NCBI RefSeq assembly: GCF_001400735.1
Contig: NZ_LJPW01000078.1
Span: 1-64,000, forward strand
DNA length: 64,000 nt
From: Pseudomonas caricapapayae
GTDB taxonomy: Bacteria > Pseudomonadota > Gammaproteobacteria > Pseudomonadales > Pseudomonadaceae
Direction of reading: 5' to 3'
This document shows, piece by piece, positions 15,239 through 24,419 of the stretch. Position numbers and translations under genes: made by a program. Under the pieces are notes generated by a model that had not been told where the DNA came from, made no database searches, and saw nothing but the letters and a program-made list of their open reading frames with translations. Every line of letters begins with the position of its first letter. Positions within the stretch are counted from its first letter, which is position 1.

Positions 15239-16075
15239 ATGAATGCCTTCCAGTACGACGCCCAACAAATCAAAGAACAGGCACGCCTGATCAGGCGCAA
15301 TGTCATCCTTCTGAATGCCGGGTCGCCAGCGGGCGGGCATACCGGGGCCGACCTTTCGGAAACCGATATTCTTGCCACGTTGTACTTTCGTATTCTCGAC
15401 ATCGGTCCGCAGCGCATCGAGGACCCGGAGCGCGATATCTATATCCAGAGCAAAGGCCACGGCGTGGGCGGGCTGTATTGCTGCCTGGCCCAGGCGGGTT
15501 ACATCCCCGAGGCGTGGCTGCCTGACTATCAGCACTTCAATTCGCGCTTGCCGGGGCACCCGGTGCGCCAGAAGACGCCAGGTATCGAGCTCAACACCGG
15601 CGCACTCGGACACGGACTGCCGGTCGCGGTCGGTCTTGCGCTGGCGGCGAAGATGTCCGGGAGTAAACGGCGTATCTACGTACTGACCGGCGATGGCGAA
15701 CTGGCGGAAGGGTCGAACTGGGAGGCGGCGATGGCGGCCGCCAAGTACGGTCTGGATAATCTCTTTGTCATTGTCGACAAGAACAAGCTGCAACTGGCAG
15801 GCCTGACGGCAGAGATCATGCCGCTTGACCCACTGGATGTGAAATGGAAGGCGTTTGGTTTCACGGTCAGTGAATGTGATGGCAACGATGTTGCCCAGTT
15901 GGTGCCCGCGCTGGAGCAGATGCAGGCCCGCAAGGGGGCTCCCCAGGTACTGATCGCCCATACCGTAAAAGGCAAAGGCGTGTCATTTATCGAAGGGAAA
16001 CCCGAATGGCACCACAGGGTGCCCAAAGGTGAAGAAGTCAGCGCAGCACTGGAGGAGTTGAATCATGTCGAGTGA
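15239..16075 (+). CDS. Transketolase, N-terminal (TPP-binding) subunit
   Basis: A 278-residue protein equal to the N-terminal third of transketolase. It contains GHTGADLSETDIL, the SKGHG block, the LGHGLPVAVGLALA segment and the thiamine diphosphate motif GDGELAEGSNWEA ending in DKNKLQ. The start at 15239 follows AGGAG with a 7-nt spacer. It must pair with the C-terminal subunit encoded next, which overlaps it by 11 bp. Split transketolases dedicated to one pathway occur in unusual sugar catabolism, for example apulose 4-phosphate cleavage. Here the companion kinase and ABC transporter point to a dedicated catabolic enzyme rather than the housekeeping pentose pathway. Confidence 0.9.
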   Translation: MNAFQYDAQQIKEQARLIRRNVILLNAGSPAGGHTGADLSETDILATLYFRILDIGPQRIEDPERDIYIQSKGHGVGGLYCCLAQAGYIPEAWLPDYQHFNSRLPGHPVRQKTPGIELNTGALGHGLPVAVGLALAAKMSGSKRRIYVLTGDGELAEGSNWEAAMAAAKYGLDNLFVIVDKNKLQLAGLTAEIMPLDPLDVKWKAFGFTVSECDGNDVAQLVPALEQMQARKGAPQVLIAHTVKGKGVSFIEGKPEWHHRVPKGEEVSAALEELNHVE

Positions 16076-16997
16076 GCATTTTGCCAGTGTGATGGTGGAA
16101 GCATTCATTGCCGCTGTTGATGCCGGGCTGGACCTGGTGCCGGTGGTCAGCGATTCCACGTCGACTGCGAAGATCGGTCCCTTCGTGCAGCGCTTCCCCG
16201 AGCGCGTGATCAATGTCGGAATTGCAGAGCAATCGTTGGTCAGCGTAGCTGCCGGTCTGGCGCTGGGCGGCAAAATCGCGGCGACCTGCAACGCTGCGCC
16301 GTTCCTGATTTCCAGAGCTAACGAGCAGGTCAAGGTCGATGTCTGTTACAACCACGCCAATGTCAAAATGTTCGGTCTTAACGCGGGGACCAGCTATGGG
16401 CCTCTGGCCAGCACCCATCATTGCCTGGATGACATTTCGGTGATGCGCGGCTTTGGCAACGTACAGATTTTTGCGCCGTCCGACCCGCTTGAGTGCCGTC
16501 AGATCATCGACTATGCCTTGCGTTATCAGGGGCCGGTCTATATACGTCTCGACGGCAAACCACTGCCTGAGCTGCACGATCGGAGTTATCGCTTCGTACC
16601 CGGTCAGGTGGATATTCTGCGTCACGGTTCGGACGTCAGTATCGTCGCGTTGGGCTCGGTGGTGCATGAAGCGGTGGACGCTGCGGCGCTGCTGGCGGAG
16701 CAGGGTGTCGACGCGCAGGTCATCAATCTCTCTTCGATTCGTCCATTACAGCGTGATGCGCTGTTCGACGCCCTGAGCGGCAGCCGTGGCGTGATTACCG
16801 TCGAAGAGCACAACGTCAATGGCGGACTTGGCAGCCTTGTGGCCGAGCTGCTTGCCGAGGGCGGGGCGGGTGTTGCGCTGATTCGCCTGGGTATCGGCGA
16901 CGGTGAGTATGCAGCGGCGGGCGCCCGCGAACCGACTCGCGCGCTGCATGGCATTGATGCTGCCGGGATTGTCGCCGCCTATGCACGTTTGCGCTGA
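16065..16997 (+). CDS. Transketolase, C-terminal subunit (pyrimidine-binding and C domains)
   Basis: A 310-residue partner of the preceding subunit. The pyrimidine-binding domain contains the conserved GIAEQSLVSVAAGLAL, with the Glu that activates thiamine diphosphate. It is followed by GTSYGPLASTHHCLDDI and the C-terminal domain (IVALGSVVHEA, VINLSSIRPL, EEHNVNGGLGS). It overlaps both neighbours, so N subunit, C subunit and kinase are translationally coupled. Together they should transfer a two-carbon ketol unit from a ketose phosphate to an aldose phosphate. Confidence 0.9.
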   Translation: MSSEHFASVMVEAFIAAVDAGLDLVPVVSDSTSTAKIGPFVQRFPERVINVGIAEQSLVSVAAGLALGGKIAATCNAAPFLISRANEQVKVDVCYNHANVKMFGLNAGTSYGPLASTHHCLDDISVMRGFGNVQIFAPSDPLECRQIIDYALRYQGPVYIRLDGKPLPELHDRSYRFVPGQVDILRHGSDVSIVALGSVVHEAVDAAALLAEQGVDAQVINLSSIRPLQRDALFDALSGSRGVITVEEHNVNGGLGSLVAELLAEGGAGVALIRLGIGDGEYAAAGAREPTRALHGIDAAGIVAAYARLR

Positions 16998-18502
16998 TGC
17001 GCGCCCGTATATCGAGTAACCAGACCATGAATGAATGCTCCCCGCTGATTCTGGCCCTTGATGAAGGCACCAGCAATGCCAAGGCTGTGCTGGTCAACGA
17101 ACTGGGTCAGGTGATCGCCCGGGGTTCGCGACCTTTGTGTCTCAGTCATTCGCAGCCTAGTTATTCGGAGCAGGACCCGTTGATGATCTGGGAGAGCACC
17201 CTCGCAGCCATCGCAGACTGCATGAACGGTCTGGATCGCCCGCTGAGCGCGCTGGCCATCAGTAATCAACGCGAGTCAGTGGTCGCTTGGGATCGGGCTA
17301 GCGGCGCACCGCTGTCGCCCTGCATCAGTTGGCAGTGTCGACGTTCGCTGCCCTTGTGCAATGAACTGCATGCGCAAGGTCATGAGGCGATGATTCTAGG
17401 CAAGACCGGCCTTGCGCTGGACCCGATGTTTTCTGCCGGCAAGCTGCGCTGGATCCTTGATCATCTGGACAATGGTCATGCACGCGCAGCCGCCGGCAAA
17501 ATCTGCCTTGGGACCATCGACAGCTGGCTGCTCTGGAACCTCAGCGGCGGCCGGGTATTTGCCACCGATTACTCCAACGCGGCACGCACTCAGTTGTTCA
17601 ATCTGCACACTGGCGATTGGGACCCAGAGTTGCTTGAGCTGTTTGCGATTCCTGTCGCCGCATTGGCAACCATTCAACCCAGTGCCGGCTTTTTTGCACA
17701 TACCGTCGCCAACGGCAGCCTTGCTGCCGGGATTCCGATTCTGTCGATGATCGGTGACTCGCACGCTGCGCTGTACGGGCAGGGCGGTTTTGCTCCGGGC
17801 CTGGTCAAGGCCACGCTAGGGACGGGCTCTTCGCTGATGACGCCCATGCCCGGGCCTGTGGTCTCTGGCCACGGACTGTCGACGACATTGGCCTGGCACG
17901 ACGGGAAGAGAGCGACCTACGCCATGGAAGGCAACATCGTTCACACCGGCGCGGCGGTGCAATGGGCATCGCGACTGATGCCCGGGGAGTCCATCGATGC
18001 ACTGAGCGAACAGGCCGCACAACTGGACGACAATGGTGGTGTTTACTTTGTGCCAGCGTTGTCCGGACTGGGAGCACCCCACTGGCAGGCTGACGCCCGC
18101 GGACTGATTTGCGGCCTTACTGAAGGTGCTGGCGGCGTACACATCATGCGGGCCGCACTGGAATCCATCGCCTATCAGATCCGCGATGTGTTCGATGCCA
18201 TGCAGGCTGATACCGGTACTCCGCTCAAGGAGCTCTGGGTGGATGGCGGGGCGACCCGCAATCGCTGGCTCATGCAGTTTCTCGCGGACCTGTTGCAACG
18301 CCCGGTAATCCGCAGCTTGTCGCCGGAAGTTTCGGCACTGGGCGCTGCGCACCTCGCCGGTAAAGCCCTTGGCATCTGGCGCGACGATGCCAGCCTCCAA
18401 GGCCTGGAAAGAAAGCGTGAGCGCTTCGATCCGGTTTCCGGGCTGAAGCTGGAGGGTCAGTATCGGGAATGGCAGAAGTCCCTGCAGCGTACCGTCCGTT
18501 GA
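16997..18502 (+). CDS. FGGY-family carbohydrate kinase
   Basis: A 501-residue cytoplasmic kinase that phosphorylates a sugar or polyol. The N-terminal FGGY domain shows the phosphate loop LALDEGTSNAKAVL and the SNQRESVVAWD block. The C-terminal domain shows GTGSSLMTP, PALSGLGAPHW and the adenine-site motif WVDGGATRNRWLMQ. Overall it is closest to the glycerol/xylulose kinase group. The start overlaps the previous stop (TGATG); ATG at 17027 is an equally possible start. In context it should make the ketose phosphate used by the split transketolase. Confidence 0.88.
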   Translation: MRARISSNQTMNECSPLILALDEGTSNAKAVLVNELGQVIARGSRPLCLSHSQPSYSEQDPLMIWESTLAAIADCMNGLDRPLSALAISNQRESVVAWDRASGAPLSPCISWQCRRSLPLCNELHAQGHEAMILGKTGLALDPMFSAGKLRWILDHLDNGHARAAAGKICLGTIDSWLLWNLSGGRVFATDYSNAARTQLFNLHTGDWDPELLELFAIPVAALATIQPSAGFFAHTVANGSLAAGIPILSMIGDSHAALYGQGGFAPGLVKATLGTGSSLMTPMPGPVVSGHGLSTTLAWHDGKRATYAMEGNIVHTGAAVQWASRLMPGESIDALSEQAAQLDDNGGVYFVPALSGLGAPHWQADARGLICGLTEGAGGVHIMRAALESIAYQIRDVFDAMQADTGTPLKELWVDGGATRNRWLMQFLADLLQRPVIRSLSPEVSALGAAHLAGKALGIWRDDASLQGLERKRERFDPVSGLKLEGQYREWQKSLQRTVR

Positions 18503-18570
18503 TTGGCTTGACGCCTTTCCACCTGCTGAATCTGTTTTATCGCAATCGCAGGGTGATCCAGGCATGGGCC

Positions 18571-18601
18571 AAGCCCGGTGCACCAAATCTGCCTGGGCTT
18601 T
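18571..18601 (+). terminator. Probable terminator of the transketolase-kinase operon
   Basis: AAGCCC pairs with GGGCTT, with an inner GG/CC pair around a loop of about 13 nt, and is followed by TT. The rest of the gap to the next gene (18602-18892) is AT-rich and looks like the chemoreceptor promoter. No gene was seen there. Confidence 0.45.
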
Positions 18602-18892
18602 AACAACTGAAACTTGACACTTTATCTCGTCAAAATAATGTCTTTTGCGGAACTAAGCGTTTTAAATGTCGATACTAATTAAAAATAAATTATTGTTAAT
18701 TATCAGATGCTTAGTTTGTAAAAGGCGTTTTTAGGCTGTTAGCTTAAAAGGAGTTCCTCAAGTTAGGATCCAGATGGACGACACTAGGGATGTCTAAGTG
18801 ACATCACTCGCATGAGATGGTTCCAACACTATTCTTGCGACCAAAAAACGCCCATAGCACGCCATGGAAAGGCAAGGCTCAGGATCGCTATC

Positions 18893-20515
18893 ATGTTCAG
18901 CAAACTCAGCATCTCGCAAAAGCTGTACTTCAGTTTCGTCGCTATAGTCGTGCTAATCGCCGTGCTGGTAGCCAGTGCCTACAGAGGCTTCGAGCAGGTT
19001 GAAGACGCTACCAACAGCAACGTTCACACCTATCAGGTCCTTAGCGATGCACAGTTGGCCCTCGAGCAACTGATCAACATCGAAACGGGTATGCGCGGCT
19101 TTGTCATTGCTTCGAAAGATGCTTTCCTTGAGCCCCTGGTAGCGGGCGAAAAACGCTTTAACGAAGAGCTCGATTCGCTCAAGCGCCTGACCGCCGATAA
19201 CCCGGAACAGCAGCGCCGCCTGGCCTCGCTGGGTGAAATTCAAAAGCGCTGGCTCGATGAAGATGTCCATCCGATCATTGCCCTGCGTCGTGACCTGACC
19301 GCACGCAACATAGCCGATGACGAGTTGGACAGTCGTATTACCTCCGGTGCCGACAAGGCCAAGATGGACAGCATGCGTGCCATTCTGGCGGAAATCAGCG
19401 CCACCGAGAACAAGCTTCTGGTAGCAAGAACCCAGAACATGGTGGATGCCAAGCATCTCGCTATCATGATTCTGATGTGCGGCGGCCTTGCAGCCGCTGT
19501 GCTTGCTGCCATCCTGGCCACGGCATTGGGGCGCAGCACTACAGCGCGTCTGCAGTTGGCTATCGACGCCGCAACCGCTATTGCCAATGGCAAGCTGGAC
19601 ACCGTCATTGATACCAGCAGCCATGACGAGTTGCCTAAAGCCTTTGATCGTATGCAGAACCGCCTGCGCGAGATGATTCAGCAGATCAGCCAGGCAGCCA
19701 ATCAATTGGTCGTTGCCGTGCAACAGATTTCCGGTGCCTCCGAGCAGCTTTCCGGTGCAATCCAGGAACAGTCAACGTCTGCATCGATGATGGCCGCCAC
19801 CATTGAGGAGCTGACCGTCAGCATCCACCACGTATCCGAAAATGCCGATGAGGCGCATCAACTCGCCAGCCGCTCGGGCCAGCAGTCCAAGGATGGCGCG
19901 CAAGTCATCGAAAATACGCTGTCCAGCATGAATGGCATTGCCAGGACCGTACAGCTTTCGTCTACTCAGGTTGCAGGCCTGGGTCAGCACTCGGAGCACA
20001 TTTCATCGATCATCAGCGTGATTCAAGGTATTGCCGACCAGACCAACCTGCTGGCACTCAACGCCGCCATCGAAGCTGCGCGTGCCGGTGAGCAGGGTCG
20101 CGGCTTCGCAGTGGTTGCCGATGAAGTGCGCCTGCTGGCGCAAAACACGGGTAAATCCACCAAGGAAATTGCCGGAATGATCGAGAAAATTCAGGCAGGC
20201 GTGCGCGAGACAGTCGAGAGCATGCGCAGCGGCGTTCTGGAAGTTAATCAGGGTGTGGAGATGGCTGGCACGGCCGGTCAGGCTATCGTCGAGATTCGCG
20301 ACAGTTCCGGCAAGGTTCTGCAGGTCGTCGACCAGATATCCTTCGCTTTACGCGAGCAAACCGCAGCCAGCCAGGACGTAGCGCGTAACGTCGAGCGTTC
20401 TGCGCAAATGGCCGAACAAAACAACATGTCGGTTCAGGAATTGCTCAAGACCAGCGGCGGCCTGAAGAACCTGGCCACCAGCCTGCAACTGGAAGTCGGT
20501 AAATTTCAGCTTTAG
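18893..20515 (+). CDS. Methyl-accepting chemotaxis protein with CHASE3 sensor domain
   Basis: A 540-residue transmembrane chemoreceptor. TM1 is at about residues 10-30, and a helical periplasmic CHASE3-type domain ([20 protein letters not shown]) spans about 35-185. TM2 is at about 189-212, then a HAMP region, then the cytoplasmic signalling domain whose tip ([20 protein letters not shown]) binds CheA and CheW. It has no pentapeptide tether for CheR. ATG at 18893 is chosen because it gives the usual [10 protein letters not shown] membrane start with AGGA upstream; the longer frame adds an unlikely leader. The ligand is unknown. The gene stands alone between terminators. Confidence 0.9.
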   Translation: MFSKLSISQKLYFSFVAIVVLIAVLVASAYRGFEQVEDATNSNVHTYQVLSDAQLALEQLINIETGMRGFVIASKDAFLEPLVAGEKRFNEELDSLKRLTADNPEQQRRLASLGEIQKRWLDEDVHPIIALRRDLTARNIADDELDSRITSGADKAKMDSMRAILAEISATENKLLVARTQNMVDAKHLAIMILMCGGLAAAVLAAILATALGRSTTARLQLAIDAATAIANGKLDTVIDTSSHDELPKAFDRMQNRLREMIQQISQAANQLVVAVQQISGASEQLSGAIQEQSTSASMMAATIEELTVSIHHVSENADEAHQLASRSGQQSKDGAQVIENTLSSMNGIARTVQLSSTQVAGLGQHSEHISSIISVIQGIADQTNLLALNAAIEAARAGEQGRGFAVVADEVRLLAQNTGKSTKEIAGMIEKIQAGVRETVESMRSGVLEVNQGVEMAGTAGQAIVEIRDSSGKVLQVVDQISFALREQTAASQDVARNVERSAQMAEQNNMSVQELLKTSGGLKNLATSLQLEVGKFQL

Positions 20516-20553
20516 TGCTCTGAAAACAGATCGACAGCAGGGCCACCGCGCTG

Positions 20554-20595
20554 AAAATGCCCGGTATCAGTCGATAGGCTGATACCGGGCATTTT
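20554..20595. terminator. Bidirectional terminator between chemoreceptor and arsR-type gene
   Basis: AAAATGCCCGGTATCAG pairs with its complement across an 8-nt loop. A-rich and T-rich flanks let it stop the two convergent transcripts. Confidence 0.85.
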
Positions 20596-20652
20596 GCTTT
20601 GCAGGTTTGGCAAGCCGAGCGCAGGCGGGCACGAAACGGGTGTCTGACAGCT

Positions 20653-20988
20653 TTACCGTTGCGCCAGAATACTCCCCAACAATCCTGGAAACCTGTTCTC
20701 CAGCATTTGAGCGCGTAGCGAGTTCATGTGCGTGGTACCGATATTCCGCGTCTGCACAAGCCCGGCATCGCGCAATACCCGAAAGTGATGGGACATGCTG
20801 GATTTTGGACGGCCGCCGTCGAGTTCGCCGCAGGTGGCTTCGGCGACGCCTGCCAGATAGCGCACGATTCCCATGCGTACAGGATCACTCAGGGCGTAGA
20901 GCACGCGTTCGAGTGTGAGGTCTTCAGGATCGGGGTGTTGGAAGGTTCGCATGGTGCGAATGATATCAAGGCTTCCGTTTATTGCCAT
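20653..20988 (-). CDS. ArsR-family transcriptional repressor
   Basis: A winged-helix regulator of 111 residues from the ATG at 20988, though a start at 20952 is also plausible. The helix-turn-helix shows DPVRMGIVRYLAG, CGELDGGRPKSSMSHHFRVL and RDAGLV, as in ArsR/SmtB proteins. The metal-binding cysteine pair typical of arsenic sensors is absent, so the signal may be redox or an electrophile acting on the single Cys. It is divergent from xenA and shares a 58-bp promoter region containing a palindrome, so autorepression and control of xenA are likely. Confidence 0.85.
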   Translation of the reverse strand: MAINGSLDIIRTMRTFQHPDPEDLTLERVLYALSDPVRMGIVRYLAGVAEATCGELDGGRPKSSMSHHFRVLRDAGLVQTRNIGTTHMNSLRAQMLENRFPGLLGSILAQR

Positions 20989-20989
20989 A

Positions 20990-21007
20990 GTTCGATTACC
21001 ATCGAAC
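20990..21007. promoter_or_regulatory. Inverted repeat, probable operator for arsR-type gene and xenA
   Basis: GTTCGAT-TACC-ATCGAAC, a perfect 7-bp-arm palindrome between the divergent starts at 20988 and 21047, placed where it would block both promoters. Confidence 0.65.
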
Positions 21008-21046
21008 AATTGAAATCAAAGCCATCTGGCTTACGGGAGCTTTCCA

Positions 21047-22138
21047 ATGTCTGCATTGTTCGAACCCTTCAAACTGAAAGACGTCACGCTGCGCAACCGA
21101 ATCGCCATTCCTCCGATGTGCCAATACTCGGCAATCGACGGGGTTGTCAATGATTGGCACCACGTTCACCTCGCCAGCATGGCACGTGGTGGCGCTGGTT
21201 TACTGGTGGTTGAAGCCACTGCAGTTGCACCGGAAGGGCGGATTACCCCCGGTTGCACCGGTATCTGGAACGACGAGCAGGCGCAGGCATTTGTGCCCGT
21301 CGTCAAAGCCATCAAGGCGGCAGGCTGTGTGCCGGGCATCCAGATTGCTCATGCCGGGCGCAAGGCCAGTGCCAATCGTCCGTGGGAAGGCGATGACCAT
21401 ATCGTTGCTTCCGATTCGCGCGGCTGGGACACCATCGCGCCCTCGGCAATTGCGTTCGGCGCCAATCTGCCCAAAGTCCCGCGCGCGATGACGCTGGAAG
21501 ACATTGCCCGCGTTCGTCAGAACTTCGTCGATGCTGCCCGTCGTGCCCGAGATGCCGGCTTTGAATGGATCGAATTGCATTTTGCCCACGGCTATCTGGG
21601 GCAAAGCTTTTTCTCCGAGCACTCCAATCAGCGTACCGATGAGTACGGCGGCAGCTTCGATAACCGCAGCCGCTTCCTGCTCGAAACGCTGGCAGCGGTT
21701 CGCGAAGTCTGGCCGGAGAACCTGCCATTGACTGCACGCTTCGGCGTTCTTGAGTACGACGGTCGTGACGAACAGACCCTCACCGAATCGATAGAGCTGG
21801 CGCGTCGCTTCAAGGCCGGTGGTCTGGACTTGTTGAGTGTCAGCGTCGGTTTCAGCACTCCGGACGCCAACATTCCGTGGGGGCCGGCGTTCATGGGGCC
21901 GATTGCCGAGCGAGTACGCCGTGAAGCGGATATTCCAGTGACCAGCGCCTGGGGTTTCGGCGAGCCGAAACTGGCTGAAGAGGCGGTTAAGTCAGGGCAG
22001 CTCGATCTGGTCTCGATCGGTCGTGCCCACTTGGCCGATCCGCACTGGGCATACTTCGCGGCGAAAGAGCTGGGCGTCGAAAAGTCTGCCTGGACACTGC
22101 CTGCGCCATACGCCCACTGGCTTGAGCGTTATCGCTGA
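21047..22138 (+). CDS. xenA: Xenobiotic reductase, old yellow enzyme family
   Basis: A 363-residue FMN-dependent enoate/nitro-compound reductase. It matches the XenA group in length and landmarks: Cys25 in IPPMCQYSA, which tunes flavin potential; the His pair in ELHFAHGYL, which binds the substrate oxygen; SFDNRSRF; and the C-terminal aromatic tail (HWLERYR) that caps the partner subunit's active site. XenA enzymes reduce alpha,beta-unsaturated carbonyls and nitrate esters using NADPH. The divergent ArsR-type gene suggests induction by reactive electrophiles. Its stop nearly touches the convergent efflux gene. Confidence 0.92.
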   Translation: MSALFEPFKLKDVTLRNRIAIPPMCQYSAIDGVVNDWHHVHLASMARGGAGLLVVEATAVAPEGRITPGCTGIWNDEQAQAFVPVVKAIKAAGCVPGIQIAHAGRKASANRPWEGDDHIVASDSRGWDTIAPSAIAFGANLPKVPRAMTLEDIARVRQNFVDAARRARDAGFEWIELHFAHGYLGQSFFSEHSNQRTDEYGGSFDNRSRFLLETLAAVREVWPENLPLTARFGVLEYDGRDEQTLTESIELARRFKAGGLDLLSVSVGFSTPDANIPWGPAFMGPIAERVRREADIPVTSAWGFGEPKLAEEAVKSGQLDLVSIGRAHLADPHWAYFAAKELGVEKSAWTLPAPYAHWLERYR

Positions 22139-22139
22139 G

Positions 22140-23639
22140 TCAGCTTGATCTGAAGGGGATGTACTCGTCAGCAGGGTGCATCTTTTCTTCGGCAACGTGG
22201 TCGGGCGGCGCTTGCCACCCGCCACCGAGTGCTTTGAACACCGCAACCGCCGCTTGCGCTGACTCGGTTTTCGCCTGCGCATTGGCGTCGGATATCTGCA
22301 GCATTTTCTCATCGGCGCGCAGGACTTCAATCAAGCTGACGGCACCTTGCCGGTAGCCTGCGAATGAAGATTGTCGCGCTGCCGCAAGGGCCGCTTCCCC
22401 CTTGCTCAGCGCTGTGATCCGGTTTTCGTCATTGATCATTGAAGAAACGGCATTTTCAACGTCCTCCGTGGCACGCAAGACTGACTGGCGATAGACCGCG
22501 AGGGCTTGAGCTTCCTGCCCTTTGGCCTGATTGATCTGAGCGTTCACCCGACCAAAATCAAAAAGTCTCCAACGCAGTCCCAACAGGCCAGCGTACTGGC
22601 TGGCACCCCCGGTAAACAGATTGCCGCTTGACACAGCGGTGGCGCTCCCAAGCAATGCGCTCAGCGAGAGTTTCGGGTAATACTCGCTGACCGCCACCCC
22701 GATGCGCGCACTGGAGGCGGCGAGGCGCCGCTCGGCGACCATGAGATCAGGTCTGCGACGCAGAAGATCAGCGGGCGTTCCCGTCGACACAAGCCGAGGT
22801 GATTGGGGAATGCTGGCCGGTGCAGACAACGAGTGTCGATGAGTGCCAGGCGGTACGCCTAGCATCACATCCAGCGCGTTCATCGCGGCATCCAGACCCG
22901 CTTTCAGGCTCGGCACGGTGGCCTGGACCTGTGAAAGCTCCCCTTCGATCTGACGCACTTCATACTCCGCAGAGATCCCCTGGTCGTAAAGCAGTTGAGT
23001 CTTTTCCAGCAGGTCCTGTCGGGTTTTGACCTGTCGGTTTGCAATGTCCAGCCTGGTTTGCAGACCACGAATGGCGATGTAGATATCAGCGGTTTGAGCC
23101 GCTACGGCGAGTCTTGAGGCTGCAACACCCGCCTGCGACGCTTGATATTCAGCCAGTGCAGCCTCTCGACCACGTCGCAAGCCGCCGAAAACATCCACTT
23201 CCCAGCTCGCATTCAGATCGGCTTCGTACGAACTACCGTAGCGGTCGTAGCCAGGTCTTGAGTTCAGCACCTGGCCGAGTGGCGTTTCGACCGATTGATA
23301 GGCACGGGCGGCCTGGGCACTGACGTTACCCGATGGCAGAAGCGCCGCCGTAGCAGCACTTAATCCTGCCCGTGCCTGAGCAAGCTGCGCACTGGCTTGA
23401 GCGAGATCGAGATTCTGTGCAAGCGCGTCTGAGACGAAGCGACTGAGGAGCGGATCATTAAAACCTTCCCACCAGACGGTATTAGCGGTCGTCGGCGCGG
23501 TAATATTTGCCTTGTCACCGGATCGAATCAGATAGTGCTCCGGCAGCGGCGTATCCGGGCGGTGGTAATCCGGACCTGAGATGCAGCCCGACAGCAGGCC
23601 AGTGCTTACCACCAATACATAGCTACAAAGCGGGCGCAT
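22140..23639 (-). CDS. RND efflux outer-membrane lipoprotein (OprM/NodT family)
   Basis: A 499-residue outer-membrane channel. A lipoprotein signal (LLSGC, Cys at about residue 18) precedes GPDYHRPDTPLPEHY, the standard start of the family. Two OEP repeats follow, with long helical segments (LAQASAQLAQARAGLSAA and the AGLLGLRWRLFDFGR strand). ATG at 23639 follows AAGGA. It is divergent from the tetR-type gene and should dock with the RND pump encoded at 25523. A GTGAC-N14-GTCAC operator lies 27 bp upstream. Confidence 0.92.
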   Translation of the reverse strand: MRPLCSYVLVVSTGLLSGCISGPDYHRPDTPLPEHYLIRSGDKANITAPTTANTVWWEGFNDPLLSRFVSDALAQNLDLAQASAQLAQARAGLSAATAALLPSGNVSAQAARAYQSVETPLGQVLNSRPGYDRYGSSYEADLNASWEVDVFGGLRRGREAALAEYQASQAGVAASRLAVAAQTADIYIAIRGLQTRLDIANRQVKTRQDLLEKTQLLYDQGISAEYEVRQIEGELSQVQATVPSLKAGLDAAMNALDVMLGVPPGTHRHSLSAPASIPQSPRLVSTGTPADLLRRRPDLMVAERRLAASSARIGVAVSEYYPKLSLSALLGSATAVSSGNLFTGGASQYAGLLGLRWRLFDFGRVNAQINQAKGQEAQALAVYRQSVLRATEDVENAVSSMINDENRITALSKGEAALAAARQSSFAGYRQGAVSLIEVLRADEKMLQISDANAQAKTESAQAAVAVFKALGGGWQAPPDHVAEEKMHPADEYIPFRSS

Positions 23640-23665
23640 TGAAAATCCTTGAGTTGATCTGCCTT

Positions 23666-23689
23666 GTGACGATATTACAATTTGGTCAC
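23666..23689. promoter_or_regulatory. TetR-type operator, copy 1
   Basis: GTGAC and GTCAC arms are separated by 14 bp and followed by TT. The same arms and spacing occur at 24347. It lies between the channel gene (minus strand) and the tetR-type gene (plus strand). Confidence 0.65.
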
Positions 23690-23727
23690 TTGTTGTCAAT
23701 GAGAGTTCACAGAGTTAAGCTGGAAAT

Positions 23728-24342
23728 ATGACTAATCAAATCAAGACGCCGCCATCGCGTGGCCCATCGGATCACAGCGTTCGCGATCAGGTCGTGGAAG
23801 CGGCAACCCTGCATTTCGGACATTACGGGTATGAGAAGACCACGGTCTCCGATCTTGCCAAGGCCATTGGTTTCTCCAAAGCCTACATCTACAAGTTTTT
23901 CGACTCCAAGCAAGCCATCGGAGAGGTGATCTGCTCGAATCGGCTTGCGATGATCATGAGCATCGTGAATGAGGCAATCAGCGATGCGCCAACGGCTTCC
24001 GAGAAGCTGCGCCGCCTGTTTCGCGCGCTTGCAGAGGCTGGCAGTGACCTGTTTTTTCACGACCGCAAGCTCTACGACATAGCGGCCGTGGCAGGTCGGG
24101 ATCGGTGGCCTTCTGCTGCAGAGCATGACGAACGCCTTCACCGGCTTATTCAGCAAATTGTCCTCGAAGGCAGAGAGTCCGGGGAGTTTGAGCGCAAGAC
24201 ACCTCTGGATGAAGCTGTTCAGGCAATCCACCTGGTGATGCGCCCTTACATCAACCCTGTACAACTGCAATATAACCTCGACATCGTCTCGACGGCCCCG
24301 GTCCACCTTGCGGCCTTGGTGCTAAGAAGTCTGTCTCCCTGA
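23728..24342 (+). CDS. TetR-family repressor of the RND efflux operon
   Basis: A 204-residue regulator. The helix-turn-helix spans about residues 22-65 (GYEKTTVSDLAKAIGFSKAYIYKFF), followed by an all-helical ligand-binding domain ending in LVMRPYINPVQLQYNL. TetR proteins next to RND pumps usually bind the pump's drug-like substrates and release DNA. Matching inverted repeats on both sides of the gene mean it can control the channel gene, itself and the adaptor-pump operon. Confidence 0.9.
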   Translation: MTNQIKTPPSRGPSDHSVRDQVVEAATLHFGHYGYEKTTVSDLAKAIGFSKAYIYKFFDSKQAIGEVICSNRLAMIMSIVNEAISDAPTASEKLRRLFRALAEAGSDLFFHDRKLYDIAAVAGRDRWPSAAEHDERLHRLIQQIVLEGRESGEFERKTPLDEAVQAIHLVMRPYINPVQLQYNLDIVSTAPVHLAALVLRSLSP

Positions 24343-24346
24343 TATT

Positions 24347-24370
24347 GTGACCATTGACTAAATTGGTCAC
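24347..24370. promoter_or_regulatory. TetR-type operator, copy 2
   Basis: GTGAC-N14-GTCAC with the flanking bases AATTGGTCACTT shared with copy 1 (AATTTGGTCACTT). It sits between the tetR-type gene and the adaptor gene, 50 bp before the adaptor start. Confidence 0.65.
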
Positions 24371-24419
24371 TTTACGGAGAATCGTTTCCCTGCTCACTTG
24401 ATTTCAGGTAGGGGATCCC

